Part shown: one piece after another, positions 5,919 to 12,630 of the stretch
Position numbering within the stretch: position 1 is the first letter of the stretch
Layout: each line of letters begins with the position of its first letter
NCBI GenBank assembly: GCA_028822675.1
Contig: JAPKDE010000051.1
Coordinates: 1 to 12,630 of the forward strand
DNA length: 12,630 bases
Reading direction: 5' to 3'
Source of the DNA: Dehalococcoidia bacterium
GTDB lineage: Bacteria > Chloroflexota > Dehalococcoidia > UBA3495
Notes under the pieces: generated by a model
What the model was told of the DNA's origin: nothing
The model's input: only the letters and a program-made list of their open reading frames with translations
Database searches by the model: none
Translations under genes and position numbers: made by a program

Positions 5919-7106
5919 TCACGCTGCTGTGCCGGAATGTTGATAGAGTTCCAAATACTTCTCGGCAACCGCTGGCCAGGCGAATTCAGATAGGGCATAA
6001 CGCTGGGCCTGGGCACCCAGTTCACGGCGGGCGGTGTCGTCATTGACCAGCCGAACAAGTTCATTGATCGCCGCATCGGCGTCAAACTTGGACACCACAA
6101 CCGCCCCTTGCAGCAGAACCTCGCCGATTGCTCCAACATCGTGGGTCAGTACCGGTGTGCCGTGGGCCATGGCCTCTAAGAACACCAGCCCAAACGCTTC
6201 GTAGCGAGAGAAGAGGGCAAACAAGTCGGCTTCGGCGTACCATTCCGCCAATTCGCTGTCGGAGACTTCTCCCGTGACGACAATTTCATCTTGTAGTCCA
6301 TTGCGAGAAATGAAACTCGCAATCTCCGCAGTCCCGCCTTCATCCCGGCCCACCAAAACCAGGCGGACAGGGCGGTTGAACTGGGCGCGGGCGCGCATGT
6401 AGGTATCAAGCAACCAACGCTGGCCTTTATGGCTTCCAACACGGCCAACACACAACACGGTCAGCGGCAGGCCATCTTCGCGGTGCTGACTGGACACGGC
6501 TTTGCTTGCATCGCCTTTTTCGTCTAAGGACGCCCCCCAGCCAATCACGCCAAGTTTGTCTTTGGGGGCAAGATAAGCCCGGTGGACGCCCTCTGCTTCA
6601 CTGCCAGTCAGCGCCACCACCCGGTCTGAGATGTGACACAGGAATGCATTGATCGGCTTCAACCACCATTTGCTGGGCGGCAGGGTGTGGTAAGACGGTG
6701 TGAACACAAACTTGGCCCGACCTCGGAACCAGAACCACGCCCAGAGATGCCCCCAGAACCAGCCATCACCAACAAAATGGATCACGTCCGGCTTGAACTC
6801 GTCCAGGTATTTCTTCAGTTTCAGCGGCGAGAACCAGACCAGCGGCACCGAGTGGAACGGCACCGACCGACGGGGAAACCCGGACAGCCGGTAGATCGAT
6901 ATGCCCTCGGGCGTTGTCTCTTCATCTTCCCAGGTGGGCTGGGGGCGGCGGGGGAACGAGTACTTGGTGGTGAGCACGCCAACAGCTTCCACGGCGTCCG
7001 ACTGCTGCATCTGGAACGATAGCTGCTCTATCGCCCTTTCAATTCCCCCCAGATAAGGCCGAAAATAGGGGGTCAAAAATAGTACCCGTAGCGGAGGGCT
7101 ATCCAA
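5919..7106 (-). CDS. GT4-family (GT-B fold) glycosyltransferase
   Basis: About 395 residues, retaining nucleotide-sugar (or nucleotide-diphospho-sugar) glycosyltransferase, cytosolic or membrane-peripheral. The N-terminal domain opens with a beta strand and the acceptor-side glycine loop, LRVLFLTPYFRPYLGGIER (Gly20-Gly21 and Glu23). Its second half has DVIHFVGDGWFWGH, a His-containing PSYHTL, the linker LCVGRVGSHKGQ, and the donor-binding E-x7-E motif EAFGLVFLE (Glu303, Glu311) followed by AMAHGTPV. The frame is open up to 7205, inside purL. I start at the TTG at 7106 because GGAG lies seven bases upstream and the family's first beta strand follows at once. It then overlaps the purL stop by 8 nt, suggesting translational coupling. 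A further in-frame ATG exists at 7136. Donor and acceptor cannot be read from sequence. Confidence 0.88.
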   Translation of the reverse strand: MDSPPLRVLFLTPYFRPYLGGIERAIEQLSFQMQQSDAVEAVGVLTTKYSFPRRPQPTWEDEETTPEGISIYRLSGFPRRSVPFHSVPLVWFSPLKLKKYLDEFKPDVIHFVGDGWFWGHLWAWFWFRGRAKFVFTPSYHTLPPSKWWLKPINAFLCHISDRVVALTGSEAEGVHRAYLAPKDKLGVIGWGASLDEKGDASKAVSSQHREDGLPLTVLCVGRVGSHKGQRWLLDTYMRARAQFNRPVRLVLVGRDEGGTAEIASFISRNGLQDEIVVTGEVSDSELAEWYAEADLFALFSRYEAFGLVFLEAMAHGTPVLTHDVGAIGEVLLQGAVVVSKFDADAAINELVRLVNDDTARRELGAQAQRYALSEFAWPAVAEKYLELYQHSGTAA

Positions 7107-9321
7107 CAGCCAACTCCAAGCCGTGATTCCATACATCGGCGATCTGTGACACGGGCAAGTCCACCTGCCCTTCAATCCGGAAGCGATCGCCGCCGGTGGT
7201 GCCAAGTTTCAGCAACGGCACATCAAAACTCGCAGCCACAATTGCCAGAGCATCCCAATCGTTCTCGGGCAGGCTGACCACGATGCGGGATTGACGCTCT
7301 CCAAACAGGGTTGCGTCCCAACGGTCGTCAACTAAGAAGTCTCCAGAGAAGCCAATGCCGCCCTGAATGGAACTCTCAGCCAATGCCACCGCCAGACCGC
7401 CTTCCGAACAGTCGTGGGCTGATGCAATCAGACCTCGTTCGATGGCATCACGACACGCCTGCTGCACTTTCTTTTCCAGGTTGATATCAATTTGGGGGCT
7501 ACCAGCGACACGTCCGTGAATATGCTTCAGGTATTCGCTGCCGGCCAGGTCATTTACGTCTATCTGGTTGGTGTCTGCACCCAGTAGGCCAACCACCAAG
7601 CCCTCACCGGCAAATGCCGACCTAGTTGCCTTGGTGGCATCTTCCAGCAGGCCCAAACCACCTAACACCGGAGTGGGGAATATCGCCTGGCCTCTGGACT
7701 CGTTATACAGGCTCACGTTGCCGCTGACCACCGGGACTTCCAGCACTCGGCAGGCTTCTGCGATGCCCAAGATACATTGTTCCAATTGGTGGTAGATCTC
7801 GGGCCGCTCCGGATTTCCAAAGTTCAGGCAGTCAGTCATCGCCAAAGGCAGCGCTCCCGAACAACTCAGGTTACGGCTGACCTCTGCCACGACGATCAGA
7901 CCGCCCTGATACGGGTCCAACTGGCAGAACCGGCCATTACCGTCAATCGTGACTGCGATGGCCTTCTTGGTGCCTTTGATCCGCAACACCGCGGCGTCGC
8001 TGCCCGGCCCAACCACGGTATTGGTCTGCACTTGGTGGTCGTACTGCCGGTAAACACTCTGCTTGTTAGCGATGTTGGACGAGGCCAACATCCGTAATAA
8101 CGTTTCTTGGGGACCGTCCTTAGGCAGTGGAACAGAATCCAGTTCCAAGACCAAACGCTCAATAGCTTCCTGACCCTGTTTCCCCTCCAGTCGGTATTCG
8201 GGGGCTTGCGAGAGCGGCCCGATCGGAAGATCAGCCACCAGTTCGCGTCCAATGGACACTTGGGCAATCTGTTCGGCGATGACCTGACCAATCTCATTGC
8301 AGGTCACGTCCCATTTCTCCATCACTGTCTTGATGGCCGCCACGTTCTCCGGCGCCACCACCAAAAGCATCCGCTCCTGCGACTCGGAGAGCATCACTTC
8401 GTAGGGGCTCATGCCCTGTTCCCGTTGGTGCACTTGGCCCAGATCAAGGCGAATGCCCCGCCCGCCGCTGGCTGCCGACTCGATCGCAGCGCTGGTCAGT
8501 CCTGCCGCGCCCAGGTCTTGAATCGCATTAACCAGACCCGTGCTTAGCGCTTCCAGGCAAGCTTCAATCAGAACTTTTTCCAGGAACGGGTTTCCAACCT
8601 GGACGGTGGGGCGTAACTCAACTTCTTCTTCAAAGGTCCGAGACGCTAACCCGGACGCCCCATGAATGCCGTCACGCCCAGTCCCAGCGCCGACCAGCAG
8701 CATGACGTTGTCCACTTCACTAGCGGCGGCGGTGGCGATATTATCGACTCGGACCAGGCCAACACACATGGCATTGACCAAGGGGTTTCCGGAGTAGGAC
8801 TCATCAAAGCAAATCTCACCGGCGACGTCAGGCACGCCGATGCAGTTGCCGTACCAGGAGATACCGCCGACCACGCCGTGGAATAGATGCTTGTTTTGCG
8901 GGTCTTCCAGGGGGCCGAACCGGAGCGAGTTAAGCAAGGCGATTGGGCGCGCCCCCATGGCTAAGATGTCTCTGACAATGCCACCCACGCCGGTGGCTGC
9001 ACCCTGAAGCGGCTCTACCGCAGAGGGATGGTTATGGGACTCCACTTTGAACACCACGGCCAGCCCGTCGCCGATGTCTACTGCCCCAGCGTTTTCCGCG
9101 CCGGTCTGAGATAGGACACGGCTGGCAACCCGGGCCGCTTCATCCTGGGCGAACAAACGAAGTAGCGGCCGCGAGTGTTTATAGCCGCAGTGCTCGCTCC
9201 AGAGCGCGCCAAACATGCCCAACTCAACCGCGTTTGGTTCACGGTCCAGGCGCTCCAATATCAGGTTGTACTCGGCCCGAGAAAGCGCAATCTCGTCCAG
9301 TGTTTCTTGGGTCACCGCCAT
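7099..9321 (-). CDS. purL: Phosphoribosylformylglycinamidine synthase subunit PurL
   Basis: 740 residues, the usual length of the small-type PurL that works with separate PurQ (glutaminase) and PurS. It catalyses the ATP-dependent conversion of FGAR to FGAM, step four of purine synthesis, in the cytosol. Motifs include LGMFGALWSEHCGYKHSR (catalytic His44), KVESHNHPSAVEP (92-103), GGIVRDILAMGARP, GAGTGRDGIHGA (211-222), the second-half ALPLAMTDCLNFGNPE and SGNVSLYNE, and HDCSEGG (636-642). Both AIRS-like halves are complete. The ATG at 9321 follows AGGG by ten bases. No purQ, purS or other pur gene is in the window. Downstream genes encode sugar enzymes, so purL is the head of a mixed operon here. 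Confidence 0.97.
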   Translation of the reverse strand: MAVTQETLDEIALSRAEYNLILERLDREPNAVELGMFGALWSEHCGYKHSRPLLRLFAQDEAARVASRVLSQTGAENAGAVDIGDGLAVVFKVESHNHPSAVEPLQGAATGVGGIVRDILAMGARPIALLNSLRFGPLEDPQNKHLFHGVVGGISWYGNCIGVPDVAGEICFDESYSGNPLVNAMCVGLVRVDNIATAAASEVDNVMLLVGAGTGRDGIHGASGLASRTFEEEVELRPTVQVGNPFLEKVLIEACLEALSTGLVNAIQDLGAAGLTSAAIESAASGGRGIRLDLGQVHQREQGMSPYEVMLSESQERMLLVVAPENVAAIKTVMEKWDVTCNEIGQVIAEQIAQVSIGRELVADLPIGPLSQAPEYRLEGKQGQEAIERLVLELDSVPLPKDGPQETLLRMLASSNIANKQSVYRQYDHQVQTNTVVGPGSDAAVLRIKGTKKAIAVTIDGNGRFCQLDPYQGGLIVVAEVSRNLSCSGALPLAMTDCLNFGNPERPEIYHQLEQCILGIAEACRVLEVPVVSGNVSLYNESRGQAIFPTPVLGGLGLLEDATKATRSAFAGEGLVVGLLGADTNQIDVNDLAGSEYLKHIHGRVAGSPQIDINLEKKVQQACRDAIERGLIASAHDCSEGGLAVALAESSIQGGIGFSGDFLVDDRWDATLFGERQSRIVVSLPENDWDALAIVAASFDVPLLKLGTTGGDRFRIEGQVDLPVSQIADVWNHGLELAVG

Positions 9322-9395
9322 CTAACTCAAACCCTCGCTTAAACTCGGAATAGATACGTTAGCAAACTGCTACTTTATTTACCTTCTAAGGATGA

Positions 9396-9424
9396 TGTAT
9401 ACACCGGTGACGTCGATTCGTCGA
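9396..9424 (-). promoter_or_regulatory. Possible promoter upstream of purL
   Basis: On the minus strand, TCGACG (9424-9419, four of six) is spaced 17 nt from TATACA (9401-9396, four of six), in the 107-bp gap after the recF stop. If used, purL and the genes after it could be transcribed independently of recF. Both boxes are weak, so this is tentative. Confidence 0.28.
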
Positions 9425-9428
9425 TAGC

Positions 9429-10649
9429 TTACTCAGCCTCTAGTTCGTCTTCATAGGCAACCGGATTTTCAGAAACATTGCCGTCTTGATCCGAAGGCCA
9501 AATCTGGCCCTTGGCGATGTAATTATAGTTGGCTCCGGAACCGAAAAATTCACTAACCTGTTCCAAGTCTGTCGTCGTGATCAAAACCTGTTCGTAACGA
9601 GTGGCTTTCTCTAGGAGCCGGTGCCGTCGAGAGCTGTCCATCTCTGAAAAAGCGTCGTCAAACAATACAACCGGCCCGTCTCCTCGAATCGAGCTCAAAA
9701 ACTCAGCCTCGGCCAGTCTCAGGGTCAGTGCCAAAGTCCGTGCTTGGCCCCTGGAAGCAAAGATTCCCATGTCGGCCCCATCAATCATCAGATCGAAGTC
9801 GTCGCGGTGGGGGCCAACTGCAGTCACCGGCCGGGCCCGTTCCCGGTAAAACGCTGCAGCCAACGCTTCTCTAAAGTTATTCTCAGTTTCTGAAAGATCG
9901 CCACCCAATAAGACGCTGGGCCGATACGCAACTTCCAGGTTTTCTTCCGGCCCGCTCAAGTCCTCGTGGTGCCGCACGCAAGCTGGAGTCAGTTGGCGCA
10001 TGGCTTCATAGCGTCGCCAGGTGATCCAGGCCCCTTCTCGCACCAACTCGTCGTTCCAAAAGGTCAGTTCATCCGCCTCGGCCCGGCCCTCGCGAACCAG
10101 ACGGAGCAGTTGGTTACGTTGCTGCACGATCTTTTGATAACGCTGCAAACCCTTCAAATACAGATTGTCTGCTTGGGACAGGAGAATATCCAGAAAACGG
10201 CGGCGACCCGACGGCGGACCCTGCACCAGTTCAATGTCAGCAGCACTGAAGAGGACGGCGTTCACATGGCCAATAAGCTCGCCGGCGGTGCGTTTTATGC
10301 GGTTGACCCGTATCTCTTTGCGTACATTGTAGGCAAGGCCGTTGGTGTCGTTTCCGGAGCGGTGAGTAGGTTGATAACCAACTATTACGCGGACACGTTG
10401 GCCGTTTTTTTCAATGGTCCCGTCCACCAGTGCTTGCTCACCAGCATTGGCCGCCTGGAAGGTGACGACCTCCCGTTCGTTCTCGGCGCGGAACGAACGG
10501 GCGATACACAGCAGATACACCGCTTCTAAGAGAGTGGTTTTTCCTTGGGCGTTGGGGCCATAGTAAACCGTTACACCTGGGGATAGCCCCAGGTCCAGTT
10601 GGGTCAGGTTACGAAAATTGGTTAACCGAAGTCGGGAGAGGTATGCCAA
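9429..10649 (-). CDS. recF: DNA replication and repair protein RecF
   Basis: 406 residues, slightly longer than the common 360-380. An SMC/Rad50-like ATPase that, with RecO and RecR, loads RecA at gapped DNA. Motifs in order are Walker A GPNAQGKT (31-38), the RecF block SGRRRFLDILLSQ (147-159), VGPHRDD (278-284), the ABC signature SRGQARTLALTLRLAEAEFL (from 299), and Walker B VVLFDDAFSEMD (327-338). The C-terminus carries an acidic extension (NVSENPVAYEDELEAE). The start appears to be TTG at 10649, about ten bases after GGAGGA; no ATG/GTG lies close by in frame. In many bacteria recF sits with dnaA, dnaN and gyrB; here it lies upstream of purL instead. Confidence 0.96.
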   Translation of the reverse strand: MAYLSRLRLTNFRNLTQLDLGLSPGVTVYYGPNAQGKTTLLEAVYLLCIARSFRAENEREVVTFQAANAGEQALVDGTIEKNGQRVRVIVGYQPTHRSGNDTNGLAYNVRKEIRVNRIKRTAGELIGHVNAVLFSAADIELVQGPPSGRRRFLDILLSQADNLYLKGLQRYQKIVQQRNQLLRLVREGRAEADELTFWNDELVREGAWITWRRYEAMRQLTPACVRHHEDLSGPEENLEVAYRPSVLLGGDLSETENNFREALAAAFYRERARPVTAVGPHRDDFDLMIDGADMGIFASRGQARTLALTLRLAEAEFLSSIRGDGPVVLFDDAFSEMDSSRRHRLLEKATRYEQVLITTTDLEQVSEFFGSGANYNYIAKGQIWPSDQDGNVSENPVAYEDELEAE

Positions 10650-10763
10650 CCTGTCGTGTTCCTCCGATTGTTCAGGGTTCGCAATTCGGGGTTCGTAAAT
10701 ACGACGCGTTAGATTAGAACGCGGAAATTGGAGAGCGAGAGCTGGTCTGTGAAACCGCTGGGG
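10650..10763. other. Short intergenic region with a duplicated decamer
   Basis: This 114-bp gap between the unknown gene and recF contains GGGTTCGCAA (10675-10684) and GGGTTCGTAA (10689-10698), a direct repeat 14 nt apart. It also holds the recF ribosome binding site. No good -10/-35 pair or terminator stem was found, so recF may be read from the upstream gene's transcript. Confidence 0.3.
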
Positions 10764-11600
10764 CTAGCCCTGGTCTCGCAACAACTGAATCTGTGCATCC
10801 AATTCGGTGGCGGCCTCTGCTTCCCCGGCGGAGAGCCGGAAGCAACGGTCTATGTAGAGCTTGGCCAATTGTGAACTACGGTCTGAGTTGTCTTTGGCGG
10901 CGATCAGCAGGTCGGCCACCTTGTAGTTCTCGGGAAGGTGTCGCGCCAGCACGGTAATCTCTGCGCCGACCTCATCTGATGCTGCCGTATCTGCGCCATC
11001 AACGGCAAAACGCAGGCGGACCAGCAACTTTGAAAGTTCGCCCAATTTATCGGACTCACTCATGAAGCTAAAAAGCACTTCATTAACGTTATATGAATCG
11101 TCGCGCTCGGGTTCCGGTTCGGGCTCAGGCTCCGGTTCTTGGGCTGCCGGCATTTCCAGCGTCTCTCTGAGTTCTTCGCCAATGGCGGCGGCGGCACCCT
11201 CAGCCGGGGTACTGTTCATGGCCAGAGAATCGGAACATAGGCCCGAATAGACCTGCACGGCCTCCGTTGCCATCTCCATCATCCTGGGCAGATCAAAGGA
11301 AAACATGCTGCCACCATAGACCAGGTCATCTTGTCTAAGTTGGCTCAAGCGCTCTAGCTCAGCATAACTGCCCAGTGCTTCGGGAACCGGGGGCATGGCA
11401 AAGGCTGATAGATCACTGAGGGGCATGTTGCCCAAATGGGAGGCCAGGAACGGCGGCACATATTTAGTGAGGTCAGACTTCACCGGCAGCGTAACTACAT
11501 AGGTGGCGTACACCGAGTCCTGATCTGTATCCACTCGGAAATAGAGCAGCGCATGCCCTCTAGGATTTTGTGAGTCGCCCTTTTCAAAAATCAGATCCAT
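10764..11600 (-). CDS. Conserved-looking hypothetical protein with Glu-Pro hinge
   Basis: 278 residues from the chosen start. I do not recognise the family. The N-terminal ~130 residues (opening MDLIFEKGD, then RGHALLYFRVDTDQDSVYATYVVTLPV) look like a folded alpha/beta domain with a LASHLGNMPLSDLSAFAMPP segment. A hinge of five Glu-Pro pairs (155-164) follows, encoded by hexamer repeats near 11107-11139. The C-terminal ~110 residues (SFMSESDKLGELSKLLVRLRF, LPENYKVADLLIAAK, SSQLAKLYIDRCFRL) are helical. There is no signal peptide or membrane helix. The frame also has an ATG at 11636, but that codon overlaps a perfect TATAAT and lacks a ribosome binding site. The ATG at 11600 follows GAGGG by ten bases. 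Position directly upstream of recF hints at a co-regulated housekeeping role, which is only inference. Confidence 0.8.
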   Translation of the reverse strand: MDLIFEKGDSQNPRGHALLYFRVDTDQDSVYATYVVTLPVKSDLTKYVPPFLASHLGNMPLSDLSAFAMPPVPEALGSYAELERLSQLRQDDLVYGGSMFSFDLPRMMEMATEAVQVYSGLCSDSLAMNSTPAEGAAAAIGEELRETLEMPAAQEPEPEPEPEPERDDSYNVNEVLFSFMSESDKLGELSKLLVRLRFAVDGADTAASDEVGAEITVLARHLPENYKVADLLIAAKDNSDRSSQLAKLYIDRCFRLSAGEAEAATELDAQIQLLRDQG

Positions 11601-11634
11601 GTGCGTCACGCCCTCAACGACAAATGTCTTAACC

Positions 11635-11663
11635 ATTATAGGGCAAAGGCGATTTACTCACCA
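11635..11663 (-). promoter_or_regulatory. Predicted promoter of the hypothetical gene upstream of recF
   Basis: A perfect TATAAT reads on the minus strand at 11640-11635, with a poor -35 (TGGTGA, 11663-11658) at 17 nt. Transcription would start near 11628, leaving a leader of about 28 nt to the ATG at 11600. This supports that start over the ATG at 11636. It is divergent from the MaoC promoter. Confidence 0.42.
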
Positions 11664-11680
11664 CGCCCGGAGCCATTGCG

Positions 11681-11709
11681 TTGACTACCAAAGCCAAACT
11701 AAGTATTGT
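11681..11709 (+). promoter_or_regulatory. Predicted sigma-70-like promoter for the MaoC pair
   Basis: TTGACT (11681-11686, five of six) is spaced 17 nt from TATTGT (11704-11709, four of six). Transcription would begin near 11716, just inside the left arm of the leader hairpin. The -35 box is identical to that of the NYN-LOTUS promoter, with the same spacing. Confidence 0.48.
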
Positions 11710-11711
11710 AG

Positions 11712-11760
11712 GGGCAACGTGCCCGGAATAGGCGAACGTGAGATTTATCCGGGCTTGCCC
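11712..11760 (+). promoter_or_regulatory. Long hairpin in the MaoC leader
   Basis: GGGCAA (11712-11717) pairs with TTGCCC (11755-11760). After a 3-nt bulge on the left, GCCCGGA (11721-11727) pairs with TCCGGGC (11748-11754), extended by two further pairs. The result is a stem of about 15 bp around a ~16-nt loop. It ends about 10 nt before the AAGGAG ribosome binding site. It may protect the 5' end or modulate translation. It does not match a riboswitch class I can name. Confidence 0.45.
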
Positions 11761-11781
11761 TGGGCTTGCAAGGAGCCAGAA

Positions 11782-12210
11782 ATGGCCGATACAGAACTTA
11801 AAGTATTTAGCTATGACAAGGTTGTCATAGGCGAGGAATTGGGGTCTTACGACTACATTCTTACCCAAGAGATGGTTGATGCTTTCCGAACGTCTGTGGA
11901 CGACCCAGAAGCGTCATTTCCGACTCTGGGAGTAAAGCACGACGCCACCGCCTTTGCCATGGTCTACACAGACCCCATCGGCACCGTGAATGCGGGTAAC
12001 GAAGTGGAGTTTTTCAATCCACCGGTGGTCGGCAAGAAGATCATCGTCACCGGCCGCATCGCAGATAAATACCTGCGCCGGGACAAACCCTACATCGTCA
12101 TTGAAGCGACCGCCGTTGATGAGGACGGCCGCATGCTCGAAAAGCTTAGTACCTATCAATTAAAGAAGCCCGATGAGTTGGGGAAAAAATGGCATCCAGA
12201 ACAGAAGTAG
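11782..12210 (+). CDS. MaoC-like hot-dog dehydratase subunit (HadA/HadC-type)
   Basis: 142 residues, a single hot-dog domain of the MaoC dehydratase N-terminal type. It opens with VFSYDKVVIGEELGSYDYILT and the helix segment VDAFRTSVDDP (32-42), then has HDATAFAMVY, the strand EVEFFNPPVVGKKIIVTG (74-91) and the paired strand PYIVIEATAVDEDGRML. The usual D-x4-H catalytic pair of hydratase 2 is absent, as expected for the non-catalytic partner of a two-subunit enzyme. The frame is open back to 11599, but the ATG at 11782 has AAGGAG six bases before it and starts the domain. It overlaps the next MaoC gene by 22 nt, so the two products probably form one heteromer acting on (R)-3-hydroxyacyl/enoyl-CoA or a similar thioester. 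The specific substrate is unknown. Confidence 0.85.
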   Translation: MADTELKVFSYDKVVIGEELGSYDYILTQEMVDAFRTSVDDPEASFPTLGVKHDATAFAMVYTDPIGTVNAGNEVEFFNPPVVGKKIIVTGRIADKYLRRDKPYIVIEATAVDEDGRMLEKLSTYQLKKPDELGKKWHPEQK

Positions 12211-12614
12211 AACCTGGGCAATCGATTCCTTCAGTCACCAAAGAAATCACGGAAAAGTCTATTCTTGGGTTTGAATCCACTGGGATTCTGAACCTGGAGA
12301 ATATCCACAATAACCCGGAGTTGGCTGCCAAGCGGCTGGGTACCACCTACACGCTGGCTTCAGGCCGAATGTCGATTACCTTTGCCACTGAGTGCTTACG
12401 AAAATTCTTCGGGCCTGAGGTTTTCAACTACACAGGCACCGTAAACCTAAAGTTCCTCAGGCCGGTCAAAGCCGGTGACACAATTACCGTCACCGGAGCC
12501 GTCAGCGGATCACAAGACACGCCAGAGGGCACCCGCGTCTCGGTAGACCTTTTCTGCGCCAATCAGGATGGCAACCGAACCGCGGTTGGTACCGGCACTG
12601 CAGTCATCAAGTAA
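12189..12614 (+). CDS. MaoC-like hot-dog dehydratase subunit (HadB-type, Asp-to-Asn)
   Basis: 141 residues, a single MaoC-type hot-dog domain. It starts inside the previous gene (22-nt overlap, GGGG six bases before the ATG), a mark of translational coupling and complex formation. The catalytic segment lines up with the family motif D-x-N-P-I-H: here NLENIH, residues 35-40, so His40 is kept but the Asp is Asn35. The following HG of the family (often HGM) reads SGRM (58-61). The C-terminal strands VNLKFLRPVKAGDTITVTG and VSVDLFCANQDG are typical hot-dog elements. It is probably the HadB-like partner of the preceding subunit. The changed residue means activity may be altered, or this may be a paralogue with another chemistry. 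The gene is complete and ends 16 nt before the window edge. Confidence 0.86.
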   Translation: MASRTEVEPGQSIPSVTKEITEKSILGFESTGILNLENIHNNPELAAKRLGTTYTLASGRMSITFATECLRKFFGPEVFNYTGTVNLKFLRPVKAGDTITVTGAVSGSQDTPEGTRVSVDLFCANQDGNRTAVGTGTAVIK

Positions 12615-12630
12615 GACTAAATAAATTTAT

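Noticed and set aside
7107..7205. 33-residue N-terminal extension of the GT4 protein
   Set aside because: It lies within the purL coding end and comes before the first beta strand expected for the GT-B fold.
8107..8547. 146-codon plus-strand open frame
   Set aside because: Antisense to purL and His/Leu-rich in a way typical of reverse-strand shadow frames.
9966..10529. 187-codon plus-strand open frame
   Set aside because: Fully antisense to recF, whose Walker and signature motifs are intact. No ribosome binding site or domain supports it.
11601..11636. 12-residue N-terminal extension of the unknown protein
   Set aside because: Its ATG overlaps a TATAAT box and lacks a ribosome binding site. 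The ATG at 11600 fits better, though the longer form is not excluded.
11599..11781. 61-residue N-terminal extension of the first MaoC subunit
   Set aside because: It spans the predicted promoter and leader hairpin, has no domain, and the ATG at 11782 has a strong ribosome binding site.
1..12630. CRISPR array, tRNA/rRNA, prophage or defence island
   Set aside because: No regularly spaced repeats, no cloverleaf-like or rRNA segments, and no integrase, transposase, restriction or toxin-antitoxin genes were recognised on either strand.

Overview
The window looks like a chromosomal segment of a free-living, heterotrophic bacterium. Several traits together (two short-chain dehydrogenases, a HadA/HadB-like MaoC pair, a NYN-LOTUS protein, frequent GTG/TTG starts, recF away from dnaA/dnaN, moderate GC) suggest a Chloroflexota lineage such as marine SAR202. 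This placement is an inference from gene content, not a database result. There are no phage, transposase, CRISPR, rRNA or tRNA signatures.

Layout: (1) 1-1168, minus strand, holds an SDR oxidoreductase (187-939) with dense inverted-repeat DNA on both sides: a 29-bp-arm element at 16-110, a perfect hairpin at 129-155 just past the SDR stop, and a compound repeat at 1024-1147. (2) 1169-1987, minus strand, is a second SDR with an enlarged glycine-rich loop. (3) 2259-4190, plus strand, encodes a 643-residue protein with an N-terminal NYN (PIN-like RNase) domain, a LOTUS/OST-HTH domain, long disordered acidic linkers, a second folded and probably winged-helix domain, and a basic tail. It ends in a strong bidirectional terminator (4213-4244). 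(4) 4247-10649, minus strand, reads recF, purL, a GT4 glycosyltransferase, a GH63-like (alpha/alpha)6 glycosidase and a small membrane protein, in the order of transcription. purL and the GT4 gene overlap by 8 nt, and the glycosidase follows 38 nt later, so these three are probably one transcript. (5) 10764-11600, minus strand, is an unrecognised 278-residue two-part protein with a Glu-Pro repeat hinge. (6) 11782-12614, plus strand, holds two overlapping MaoC/hot-dog genes that probably form one heteromeric dehydratase. They sit behind a good sigma-70-like promoter and a long leader hairpin.

How the genes relate: recF (recombinational repair) and purL (purine synthesis) are housekeeping genes. 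The GT4/glycosidase pair suggests synthesis and trimming of a glycoside, with substrate unknown. The SDRs and the MaoC pair fit oxidation or hydration steps on CoA-linked or alicyclic compounds. The most unusual items are the bacterial NYN-LOTUS protein, the MaoC subunit whose expected catalytic Asp is Asn, and the GT4-GH63 coupling behind purL. I did not find a clear multi-gene defence or mobile system.
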